From an uncultured Selenomonas sp. (GTDB lineage Bacteria; Bacillota; Negativicutes; Selenomonadales; Selenomonadaceae): a stretch of DNA of 6,644 nt. The stretch lies in assembly GCA_938045435.1 (NCBI GenBank), contig CALIBA010000315.1:1-6644 (forward strand), given 5' to 3'. A model generated the notes under the pieces. That model made no database searches. It had not been told where the DNA came from and worked only from the letters and a program-made list of their open reading frames with translations. The stretch's first letter is position 1. Each line of letters opens with the position of its first letter. This document shows positions 1-6,624 of this stretch, one piece after another. The translations under genes were made by a program, and so were the position numbers.

Positions 1-3000
1 CGCCGTATCAAGAGAGGTCAAGCATGCAATCCCATGTTCAACCGTCGCACGACGAATTTTGAATCCGTCTCTAGCAGAGTGCTTTCCCTGTGTAAGCGTA
101 TTGATAACCATACTGACCTTGCCGCTCTTAATCATCTCAATGATGTCCGAGCTACGCTCATGTACCTTGCCAACTACCTCTACGTCGATACCGAGCGAAG
201 CGATGGCCTTTGCCGTCCCTTCTGTCGCCGCAAGATCAAAGTCAAATTCTGAAAATGCCTTGGCGAGCTGCTGCATTTCCTCTTTGTCCTTATCCGCGAC
301 AGTAAAGAGAAGGCAGCCCTTCGTCGGGATATTAAGCCCTGAACCGACAATGGCTTTATAGAGTGCACGCGCATAGTGATAATCAAGTCCCATGACTTCA
401 CCGGTGGATTTCATCTCAGGTCCAAGCGAAATATCGACATCTGTCATCTTTGCAAAGGAAAAGACGGGGGCCTTCACCGCAACATAGGGACGAGGGGGGA
501 TCAATCCCGAATGGAATCCGAGCTCTTTTAGAGATTTCCCCATAGCAACCTGTGTTGCCACATGGACCATGTGGATGTTCGTAACCTTCGATAAAAATGG
601 AACTGTACGACTCGAGCGCGGGTTCACCTCAATGATAAACACCTCATTATGTGCCACAACAAACTGGATGTTAAGCAAACCTTTGACATGAAGAGCAACG
701 GCAAGACGTTTCGTATAGTCTATGATGGTATAGATAACCCGTGCTGGAAGCGTCTGTGGCGGATAGACAGCGATGCTATCACCTGAGTGTACGCCCGCAC
801 GCTCGATATGCTCCATAATGCCCGGAATAACTACATCGACACCATCTGAAATCGCATCTACCTCCACCTCTGTCCCCTGCATATAACGATCGACAAGAAC
901 AGGATGATCCGGTGTGACCTTAACTGCGCGCCCCATATAGTCACGCAGTTCTTCCTCATTGTAGACAATTTCCATGGCACGCCCCCCCAGCACATAGGAG
1001 GGACGAACCATCACAGGATAACCAATGCGCGCCGCACCTGCCACAGCATCCTCCAGATTCGTAACACTGGTGCCATCTGGACGTGAGATCCCTGTCTGTG
1101 TGAGCACTTCATCAAAACGCTCACGGTCCTCAGAGCGGTCGATGTCATTGACAGATGTTCCGTAGACACGAAGGCCTGCGCGTTCAAGTTCCGCCGCAAG
1201 ATTGATGGCTGTCTGCCCACCAAACTGAACAATCACGCCATCCGGTTTTTCTCGATCGACAATATTCAGCACATCTTCGACTGTAAGCGGTTCAAAATAA
1301 AGCCGATCTGAAATATCAAAATCCGTACTTACCGTCTCCGGATTATTGTTGATGATGATGGCCTCTATCCCCATCTCACGCAATGCCCAGACGGAATGCA
1401 CTGAACAATAATCGAATTCTACACCTTGCCCAATACGGATAGGACCGGAGCCAAGAACAATCACCTTCTTTTTATCCGAGATTACAGTCTCGTCCTCTGT
1501 GCCGCGGAATGTGGAATAATAATATGGGGTTGCCGCCTCAAACTCCGCCGCACAGGTATCAACCATTTTATAGCAAGGGAGGATCTGATGGGTTAGCCGC
1601 ATTGCACGGATCTCATCCATATTCTTATGCGTAAGTTCGGCAATTGAAACATCGGCTAACCCAACCCGCTTTGCTGCCGTTAGAAGTTTTTGGGTCAACG
1701 GCTCGGCAATCAGACGGTTCTCAATATCTGTGATATGTTTCAGCTTGTGAATAAACCATGGGTCAACCTTAGTCCTGTGCGAAACATCGTGCACCGAGAG
1801 CCTATTGCGGCGCAATACCTCTGCGATGACAAAAATCCGCTCATCGTCAATTACAGAAAGATGTTTTTCGAGCCGTCCGTCATCCCATGAAGAAAATCGC
1901 TCCATAAAAAGGCGATGAACACCTATCTCAAGCGAGCGAACAGCCTTTAGAATGGCTCCCTCAAAGCTGCGGTCAATGGACATCACCTCTCCGGTCGCTT
2001 TCATTTGAGTGCCTAGGGTATGGTCGGCGTAGATGAATTTATCGAATGGCCAGCGGGGAAATTTAACAACACAGTAGTCAATGACTGGCTCAAAGCATGC
2101 CTTTGTCTTTTTTGTAACACTATTGACAATCTCATCCAATGTATAACCAATAGCAATTTTAGAGGATACTTTGGCAATCGGGTATCCAGTTGCTTTCGAG
2201 GCAAGTGCTGATGAGCGACTGACACGAGGATTGACTTCAATGACATAGTATTGGTCACTTTTCGTATCGAGTGCATACTGCGCGTTGCAGCCGCCTTCTA
2301 TACCGAGCTCTCGTATGATACGCAGGCTCGCACTGCGCAGCATCTGATACTCATAATCCGTCAATGTTTGTGCAGGAGCAACAACGATACTATCTCCTGT
2401 ATGAACACCAACAGGGTCGAAGTTTTCCATGCTGCAAACAGTAATGCAGTTGTCATTGCCATCTCGAATGACTTCAAATTCAATCTCTTTCCATCCGGCA
2501 ACACTGCGCTCGATGAGAACTTGACCAATCATGGAATAGTTAAGTCCCTTGATGGCAATACTGACAAGCTCATCTTCATTCTCTGCGATGCCGCCGCCCG
2601 TACCTCCCATCGTATAGGCTGGGCGTACGATAACTGGATAGCCGATTTCATCTGCAAATGCAACTGCCGCATGGACATCCTCAACGATGGTACTCTCCGG
2701 AATTGGTTCTCCGAGCTTTTCCATCGTCTCTTTGAAGCGCTCCCGATCCTCCGCCTTTTCAATGGCGTCCAGAGATGTGCCGAGTAATTCTACACCATAC
2801 TTTTCTAAAACTCCATGCTCTGCAAGCTGCACGGCTAGATTGAGGCCTGCCTGTCCACCAAGCGTCGCGAGCAGACCATCCGGTTTTTCCTTCGCGATGA
2901 TCTCTGTCAGAAAATCTAGTGTCAGTGGCTCAATATAGACCCGATCTGCAATATTCGTATCTGTCATAATTGTCGCAGGATTGCTGTTAACAAGAACGAC

Positions 3001-3129
3001 CTCAAGATCATCTTCCTTCAGCGCGCGGCAAGCCTGCGAGCCGGCATAGTCGAACTCTGCCGCCTGCCCAATGACAATGGGGCCAGAGCCAATGACCATG
3101 ACTTTATGCAAATTCTCCTTGCGCGGCAT
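1..3129 (-). CDS. carB: Carbamoyl-phosphate synthase large subunit, 3' end outside window
   Basis: This is the synthetase subunit that makes carbamoyl phosphate from bicarbonate, two ATP and ammonia channelled from CarA; it is called pyrAB in Bacillus. The frame is open for 1043 codons and leaves the window at base 1. The family is about 1070 residues, so roughly 25-35 C-terminal residues are missing. The carboxyphosphate half opens with VIGSGPIVIGQAAEFDYAG (about residues 12-30). Residues R129, R169, E215 and H243 sit at the E. coli positions, and Q284, E298 and N300 are the metal-binding set. The second half repeats the fold from VIVLGSGPIRIGQGVEFDY (about 556-574), with RPSYVLGGR at 709-717 and IIEVNPRSSR at 832-841. 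The MGS-like allosteric domain starts near 935 (ATEGTA at 967-972, NTLTQGK at 1009-1015). I chose the ATG at 3129 because it gives the usual MPRK N-terminus and a well-spaced ribosome-binding site; an ATG at 3138 would add MSS. No frameshift or internal stop is present. Confidence 0.97.
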   Translation of the reverse strand, partial: MPRKENLHKVMVIGSGPIVIGQAAEFDYAGSQACRALKEDDLEVVLVNSNPATIMTDTNIADRVYIEPLTLDFLTEIIAKEKPDGLLATLGGQAGLNLAVQLAEHGVLEKYGVELLGTSLDAIEKAEDRERFKETMEKLGEPIPESTIVEDVHAAVAFADEIGYPVIVRPAYTMGGTGGGIAENEDELVSIAIKGLNYSMIGQVLIERSVAGWKEIEFEVIRDGNDNCITVCSMENFDPVGVHTGDSIVVAPAQTLTDYEYQMLRSASLRIIRELGIEGGCNAQYALDTKSDQYYVIEVNPRVSRSSALASKATGYPIAKVSSKIAIGYTLDEIVNSVTKKTKACFEPVIDYCVVKFPRWPFDKFIYADHTLGTQMKATGEVMSIDRSFEGAILKAVRSLEIGVHRLFMERFSSWDDGRLEKHLSVIDDERIFVIAEVLRRNRLSVHDVSHRTKVDPWFIHKLKHITDIENRLIAEPLTQKLLTAAKRVGLADVSIAELTHKNMDEIRAMRLTHQILPCYKMVDTCAAEFEAATPYYYSTFRGTEDETVISDKKKVIVLGSGPIRIGQGVEFDYCSVHSVWALREMGIEAIIINNNPETVSTDFDISDRLYFEPLTVEDVLNIVDREKPDGVIVQFGGQTAINLAAELERAGLRVYGTSVNDIDRSEDRERFDEVLTQTGISRPDGTSVTNLEDAVAGAARIGYPVMVRPSYVLGGRAMEIVYNEEELRDYMGRAVKVTPDHPVLVDRYMQGTEVEVDAISDGVDVVIPGIMEHIERAGVHSGDSIAVYPPQTLPARVIYTIIDYTKRLAVALHVKGLLNIQFVVAHNEVFIIEVNPRSSRTVPFLSKVTNIHMVHVATQVAMGKSLKELGFHSGLIPPRPYVAVKAPVFSFAKMTDVDISLGPEMKSTGEVMGLDYHYARALYKAIVGSGLNIPTKGCLLFTVADKDKEEMQQLAKAFSEFDFDLAATEGTAKAIASLGIDVEVVGKVHERSSDIIEMIKSGKVSMVINTLTQGKHSARDGFKIRRATVEHGIACLTSLDTA

Positions 3130-3134
3130 ACTGC

Positions 3135-4208
3135 TCATACCCCCTTCATCAAATCCCAGAATGCATCAAAAAGATACATATTATCATCCGGCCCCGGTGA
3201 CGCTTCCGGGTGATACTGCACAGAAAAAATCGGCAGCTCTGTATGGCGGAGCCCTTCGATGGTTTCATCATTCACATTTATATGTGTAACTGTAAGTGGA
3301 CATCCCGCAAGAGATGTGGGATCAACGGCGTAGCCGTGATTCTGTGCGGAAATCTGTACCCTTCCTGTCTGCAGATTCTTGACCGGCTGGTTACCGCCAC
3401 GATGTCCAAACTTCATCTTATAGGTCTTTGCCCCAAAGGAAAGTGCAAGGAGTTGATGTCCAAGACAAATCCCAAAAATTGGCTTCTTTCCTACAAGCTT
3501 TTGAATCTCTGTAACAATCTGCGGTACATCTTGGGGGTCGCCCGGCCCATTTGACAAGAAGATGCCATCGGGATTTAGTGCAAGTACTTCCTCTGCCTTT
3601 GTTTGTGCAGGAACAACCGTAATCTGCGCACCGATGCGGCGCATATTCTCTAGAATACTACGCTTGACGCCAAAATCCATCGCAACGATATGGGGCGCGT
3701 TAGGGTGATCGGTCTCCAGTGTATATGTATCCGGCGTCGTCACGAGCCCGACAACGTTACGCGGAAGCTCTGCTGTAAGCAGCTCCTTGAGCTCTGTCTC
3801 AGATACTCCCTCGGATACAATCACACCTTTCATTGCACCGGCAGTACGTATATGCCGTGTAACTGCACGCGTATCCACATCATAGAGGCAAGGAATCTCA
3901 TTCTTCTCCAAAAATGACGCGAGTGTTCCTTCGAGCTGCCAGTTGCTCGGACAATCGCAAAGCTCTCCTATGACAAACCCGCGTACGAAGGAACGGCGCG
4001 CCTGCATAAATTTCTCTGCGACACCGTAATTTCCAATCAAAGGGTAGGTCATGGTAAGAATCTGTCCACAAAATGAGGGATCCGTAAGGCTCTCCTGATA
4101 GCCTGTCATAGTCGTTGTAAAGACAACCTCTCCCACGGTTTTGGTATTTTCGTGCAGCAGCACGCCCGAAAAGACCGAACCATCTGCCATGATAAGTTTT
4201 CCTCTCAT
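3135..4208 (-). CDS. carA: Carbamoyl-phosphate synthase small (glutaminase) subunit
   Basis: CarA hydrolyses glutamine and passes the ammonia through a tunnel to CarB; it is called pyrAA in Bacillus. The product has 357 residues, normal for the family. The N-terminal CPSase domain carries TGYQESLTDPSFCGQI (35-50). The C-terminal class I glutamine amidotransferase domain carries FLSNGPGDP (217-225) and the nucleophile elbow GICLGHQ with Cys248. QNHGYAV is at 289-295, and the catalytic His333 and Glu335 sit in QYHPE. The triad is therefore complete. The ATG at 4208 overlaps the pyrC stop codon as ATGA. The best purine stretch, AAGGA at 4224-4228, is about 15 nt away, which is long, so expression probably relies on ribosomes finishing pyrC. 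An internal ATG at 4190 has AGAGG 10 nt before it, but starting there would remove the conserved MRGKLI stretch. Confidence 0.98.
   Translation of the reverse strand: MRGKLIMADGSVFSGVLLHENTKTVGEVVFTTTMTGYQESLTDPSFCGQILTMTYPLIGNYGVAEKFMQARRSFVRGFVIGELCDCPSNWQLEGTLASFLEKNEIPCLYDVDTRAVTRHIRTAGAMKGVIVSEGVSETELKELLTAELPRNVVGLVTTPDTYTLETDHPNAPHIVAMDFGVKRSILENMRRIGAQITVVPAQTKAEEVLALNPDGIFLSNGPGDPQDVPQIVTEIQKLVGKKPIFGICLGHQLLALSFGAKTYKMKFGHRGGNQPVKNLQTGRVQISAQNHGYAVDPTSLAGCPLTVTHINVNDETIEGLRHTELPIFSVQYHPEASPGPDDNMYLFDAFWDLMKGV
3139..3147 (-). promoter_or_regulatory. Ribosome-binding site of carB
   Basis: The minus strand reads GAAGGGGGT here, one mismatch from the anti-16S complement AAGGAGGT. It ends 9 nt before the ATG at 3129 but touches the ATG at 3138, which is too close for normal initiation. 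The spacing therefore favours 3129 as the carB start. The site lies inside the last codons of carA. Confidence 0.6.
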
Positions 4209-5497
4209 TGAGTTACAATCCCATCCTTCATTACAATCCGTCCGTCGACAATCGTCATAACGGCTTTTCCTTTGAGTGCGCGACCAATGAAGGGAGAGTG
4301 GCTCCCTTTCGTATAGAAAGCTTTCTCATCCACCGTCCAGCAAAGTTTCGGATCGATCACCGTTACATCTGCTGGTGCACCCACACGAAGAGTACCTCCT
4401 TCAAGCTGAAATACACGTGCCGGTGCATACGTCATACGTTCAATCAGCGTTTCAAGTGTTATCTTCCCCGTATGGACGAGATCAGTCAAGAGCACACCGA
4501 GCGCCGTCTCAAGCCCTGGAAATCCGCTGGGCGCATAGATATACTCCCGATCCTTATCTTCACGGGCATGCGGTGAGTGATCTGTTGCAACCATATCAAT
4601 CGTTCCATCGGCAAGGCCTGCAACCATTGCCGCAACATCTCTGGCAGTACGCAGCGGGGGATTGACCTTTGTAGAGCTGTCTGCCGGGTTGACGAGAACC
4701 TCTGTCATCGTGAGATGGTGTGGTGTGACTTCTGCTGTAACACGTACGCCGCGCTCCTTTGCCGCGCGCACAAGCTCGACTGCGCGCGCCGAACTGATAT
4801 GTGCCACATGCACACGTGCCCCCGCATACTCCGCGAGCATAATATCGCGTGCAACTGCAATATCCTCCGCAACAGTAGGCCGTCCCTTAATGCCAAGCAT
4901 GGCGCTGCGGCGTCCCTCATTCATGGCTCCGTCCTCGACCAGAGAAGTCTCTTCTTCATGATTGATAATGACCTTATCAAAGGGACGAAGATAATCATAT
5001 GCGCTCAAAAGGATCTTTGCCGATGGGTCAAAATGTCCGTCGTCTGAAAAAGCTACTGCACCCGCCTCTATCATATCACCGAGTTCGGCAAGTTCCTTTC
5101 CTTCCTGGTTCTTCGTGACTGCGCCAATGATGCGAATGTGGACAACACCGACATCCTGTGCACGTTTTTGTAAGCTCCGAACAAGCGCCGCCGTATCGAC
5201 AACAGGACTTGTGTTCGGCATCGTCGCTACAGTCGTATATCCGCCAGCTACCGCTGCACGCGATCCACTGAGGAAATCCTCCTTCGCCTCCTGCCCCGGT
5301 TCACGCAGATGCACATGCATATCAATAAGACCTGGCGCAACGACCTTTCCAGAGACATCATGGGCCTCTGCATCTTCGGCCTTAAGATCTTTGCCAACCT
5401 TTTGGATGCGTCCATCCTCAATCAATACATCACTGACTTCATTATACTGGGTGGCGGGGTCAATGACCCTCCCCCCTTTGAGTAAGATCCTATTCAT
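4205..5497 (-). CDS. pyrC: Dihydroorotase, type I (zinc amidohydrolase)
   Basis: PyrC catalyses the reversible cyclisation of N-carbamoyl-L-aspartate to L-dihydroorotate, the third step to UMP. The product has 430 residues, the size of the Bacillus-type class I enzyme rather than the shorter E. coli class II (about 350). It begins with the amidohydrolase beta-sandwich segment (KGGRVIDP, 7-14). The metal ligands by family alignment are His61 and His63 (DMHVHLREPG), Asp153 (FSDDG), His180, His233 (VAHISS) and Asp306 (ATDHSPH). The substrate-binding region includes LREPG at 64-68 and MPNT at 93-96. The stretch after His180 reads EEE where many homologues have CED. The C-terminus returns to the sandwich domain (GAPADVTVID, 373-382). 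The ATG at 5497 overlaps the pyrB stop codon by 4 bp. A G-rich ribosome-binding site lies 8 nt upstream, inside pyrB. Confidence 0.97.
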   Translation of the reverse strand: MNRILLKGGRVIDPATQYNEVSDVLIEDGRIQKVGKDLKAEDAEAHDVSGKVVAPGLIDMHVHLREPGQEAKEDFLSGSRAAVAGGYTTVATMPNTSPVVDTAALVRSLQKRAQDVGVVHIRIIGAVTKNQEGKELAELGDMIEAGAVAFSDDGHFDPSAKILLSAYDYLRPFDKVIINHEEETSLVEDGAMNEGRRSAMLGIKGRPTVAEDIAVARDIMLAEYAGARVHVAHISSARAVELVRAAKERGVRVTAEVTPHHLTMTEVLVNPADSSTKVNPPLRTARDVAAMVAGLADGTIDMVATDHSPHAREDKDREYIYAPSGFPGLETALGVLLTDLVHTGKITLETLIERMTYAPARVFQLEGGTLRVGAPADVTVIDPKLCWTVDEKAFYTKGSHSPFIGRALKGKAVMTIVDGRIVMKDGIVTQ

Positions 5498-6438
5498 GTG
5501 CGCTTCCCCCCCATGAGTACCAATATAAAGAGTGCCATGCGAATAGCCACCCCATTTTTCACTTCCTCTTGAATCCTAGACTGTATCCCATAGGCAACAG
5601 ACTCTGAAATCTCCCACCCTCTGTTCATCGGCCCAGGGTGCAGGACGAGCGCACCTTCATTCGCATGTGCCAGCCGTGCCTCATTAAGACCAAAAAGGCG
5701 TGCATATTCACGTGTGGAAGGGAAAAGCCCCCCCTTCATTCGCTCTAGCTGAATACGCAGAACTTCAATTACGTCTGCACCTTCAATCGCATCTTCAATG
5801 CGATCATGAACAGTAACACCGTCTTCTTCCGACAAGAACCGCGGGAGTAATGTCCTTGGCCCTGCAACATGGACATCCATCCCCATCATCCGCATTGCAT
5901 GAATATCCGAACGCGCTACACGGCTGTGCAGTACATCACCAAGAATGGCGACCTTCAGTCCCGCGAGCCCCCCCTTGTTCTCCTCAATCGTGTAGAGATT
6001 GAGGAGCCCCTGTGAAGGATGTGCATGTGCACCATCACCTGCATTTAATATAACGGGTGAGACGACGGAGGCGGCATATGCGGCGGCTCCTTCTGCCTTA
6101 TGGCGCATGACAATCGCATCCACCCCCATCGCCTCTATGGTATAAAGTGTATCGCGCAGGCTCTCCCCCTTGACTACGCTCGATGTACCGGCCGTGATAT
6201 TGACAACATCTGCACCAAGGTATTTTCCCGCCAGTTCAAACGATGTCCTCGTCCTGGTACTTGGCTCATAGAACAAGGTTACAATGGATTTTCCTCGCAG
6301 TGTCGGCATCTTCTTAATGTCCCGCCCAATGATATTCTTCATTTCTTGCGCAGTGTGCAGGACAAGACGTATTTCCTCCGCAGAAAAATCTTCAAGTGCT
6401 AGAATATTTTTCCCTCTGAGCGATAATTCCTGACTCAT
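5494..6438 (-). CDS. pyrB: Aspartate carbamoyltransferase catalytic subunit
   Basis: PyrB condenses carbamoyl phosphate with L-aspartate, the committed step of pyrimidine synthesis. The product has 314 residues, close to the usual 300-310. The carbamoyl-phosphate site STRTRTSF is at 60-67, with Ser86 and Lys90 in SSVVKGES matching E. coli Ser80 and Lys84. Arg112 lies in MRHKAEG, and His140 and Gln143 in HPSQ. The aspartate domain has GDVLHSRVARSD (168-179), Arg228 and Gln230 in LRIQLERM, and HPGPMNRG (267-274). All key residues are present, so the enzyme should be active. No regulatory chain (pyrI) follows, which fits an unregulated trimer of the Bacillus type. Control is then left to transcription. 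The ATG at 6438 has a strong Shine-Dalgarno sequence. The gene contains three G7 runs on the coding strand. Confidence 0.98.
   Translation of the reverse strand: MSQELSLRGKNILALEDFSAEEIRLVLHTAQEMKNIIGRDIKKMPTLRGKSIVTLFYEPSTRTRTSFELAGKYLGADVVNITAGTSSVVKGESLRDTLYTIEAMGVDAIVMRHKAEGAAAYAASVVSPVILNAGDGAHAHPSQGLLNLYTIEENKGGLAGLKVAILGDVLHSRVARSDIHAMRMMGMDVHVAGPRTLLPRFLSEEDGVTVHDRIEDAIEGADVIEVLRIQLERMKGGLFPSTREYARLFGLNEARLAHANEGALVLHPGPMNRGWEISESVAYGIQSRIQEEVKNGVAIRMALFILVLMGGKRT
5504..5512 (-). promoter_or_regulatory. G-rich ribosome-binding site of pyrC
   Basis: Seven consecutive G followed by AA (minus strand) end about 6 nt before the pyrC ATG at 5497. This purine run is the only Shine-Dalgarno-like sequence near that start. 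It is also the Gly-Gly-Lys codons near the end of pyrB, so its pairing with the ribosome is plausible but weaker than AGGAGG. Overlap with the pyrB stop suggests translational coupling. Confidence 0.4.
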
Positions 6439-6441
6439 GTG

Positions 6442-6452
6442 CTCCCTCCCTC
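6442..6452 (-). promoter_or_regulatory. Ribosome-binding site of pyrB
   Basis: The minus strand reads GAGGGAGGGAG. Its GGGAGG core ends 6 nt before the ATG at 6438, a near-ideal match and spacing. It lies directly after the U-tract of the leader terminator and overlaps the stop codon of the short leader frame. Confidence 0.85.
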
Positions 6453-6537
6453 AATAAATAAAAGCTCTCCTATGCCATTGCATAAGAAAGCTTTGAATCA
6501 TTGGTTCCAAAAGGACAGACGATATCATACATTTCAC
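6451..6537 (-). CDS. Possible 28-residue leader peptide upstream of pyrB
   Basis: A GTG at 6537 lies 6 nt after the Shine-Dalgarno-like AAAGGAG (6544-6550) and opens 28 codons ending in TGA at 6451-6453. The predicted peptide starts MKCMISSVLLEP and ends HRRAFIY, and I recognise no family. The frame spans the entire terminator, and its stop overlaps the pyrB ribosome-binding site. Five bases of its own ribosome-binding site are inside the 3' arm of the PyrR hairpin, so PyrR binding would hide it. Against it: the same AAAGGAG bases are explained by the hairpin and antiterminator, GTG is a weaker start, and a second short frame (ATG at 6532, stop at 6470-6472) competes. It is listed as a candidate only. 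Confidence 0.3.
   Translation of the reverse strand: MKCMISSVLLEPMIQSFLMQWHRRAFIY
6453..6494 (-). terminator. Intrinsic terminator (attenuator) in the pyr leader
   Basis: On the minus strand a 15-bp stem (6480-6494 with 6461-6475) closes a 4-nt AAUG loop, with 13 Watson-Crick and 2 G-U pairs by hand. It is followed by UAUUUAUU, so the 3' arm runs into a U-rich tract as expected of a Rho-independent terminator. It ends 14 nt before the pyrB start codon and is downstream of the promoter. Its purpose must therefore be regulated premature termination rather than ending an upstream gene. The 5' arm is shared with a competing antiterminator pairing. Confidence 0.85.
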
Positions 6538-6550
6538 CGAAAACTCCTTT
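6484..6550 (-). promoter_or_regulatory. Candidate antiterminator pairing
   Basis: The minus-strand segment AAAGGAGUUUU (6540-6550) can pair with AAAGCUUUCUU (6484-6494) in 10 of 11 positions, three of them G-U, with one A-C mismatch. The first segment includes the end of the PyrR hairpin 3' arm (6546-6550), and the second is the terminator 5' arm. Forming this helix would break both hairpins, which is the topology of the Bacillus pyr attenuators. The pairing was found by eye and is weaker than the terminator stem. Its real boundaries need a folding calculation. Confidence 0.6.
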
Positions 6551-6576
6551 AAGGCCTCACAGGACCTCTTAAAAGG
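6546..6576 (-). promoter_or_regulatory. PyrR-binding hairpin (anti-antiterminator)
   Basis: This RNA element is expected to bind the UMP-sensing regulator PyrR. On the minus strand it folds as a lower stem CCUUUUAA/UUAAAGG (one bulged U), a 5'-side GA bulge, an upper stem GGUC/GGCC and the hexaloop CUGUGA (6557-6562). The known Bacillus binding-loop consensus is ARUCCNGNGAGGYU. The match is complete except that the outer A-U pair is G-C here, a compensatory change that keeps the helix. The purine bulge on the 5' side is also in its usual place. Binding would hold the 3' arm away from the antiterminator and permit termination. No pyrR gene is in the window. Confidence 0.9.
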
Positions 6577-6595
6577 CAACGTCAAAATTTTCCCT

Positions 6596-6624
6596 ATTAT
6601 ACTTTCTTTTCTACGAAAAAGCAA
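6596..6624 (-). promoter_or_regulatory. Sigma-A type promoter of the pyr operon
   Basis: On the minus strand the -10 box is a perfect TATAAT (6596-6601). The -35 box is TTGCTT (6619-6624), matching TTGACA at its first three bases, with an optimal 17-bp spacer. Transcription should start at an A around 6587-6591, giving a leader of about 150 nt that begins ahead of the PyrR hairpin. No operator-like repeat is seen over the promoter, consistent with control after initiation. Confidence 0.8.

Noticed and set aside
2251..2787. 178-codon open frame on the plus strand
   Set aside because: It lies wholly antisense to the conserved first ATP-grasp half of carB, has no recognisable domain, and is rich in Cys, Ser and Arg as expected of a shadow frame.
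1..3138. carB as a possible pseudogene
   Set aside because: I translated the whole minus-strand frame by hand. It has no stop or frame change, and family motifs appear in order to base 1; it is simply cut by the window edge.
4188..4190. Internal ATG as the carA start
   Set aside because: It has a better-spaced AGAGG, but it would delete the conserved N-terminal strand (MRGKLI), and the upstream ATG overlaps the pyrC stop like the other junctions.
4577..5047. 156-codon open frame on the plus strand
   Set aside because: It is antisense to the conserved core of pyrC, with no ribosome-binding site or family match recognised.
6470..6532. Alternative 20-codon leader frame starting with ATG at 6532
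   Set aside because: The AAAGGAG is 11 nt away, longer than optimal, and the frame ends inside the terminator 3' arm. It has no more support than the GTG frame, so it is mentioned only as a competitor.
6587..6595. Nucleotide-sensing by slippage at the GGG just after the -10 box (as at Bacillus pyrG)
   Set aside because: The GGG lies only 2-4 nt after the -10 box, too close to be the start site; the likely start is in the A run that follows.
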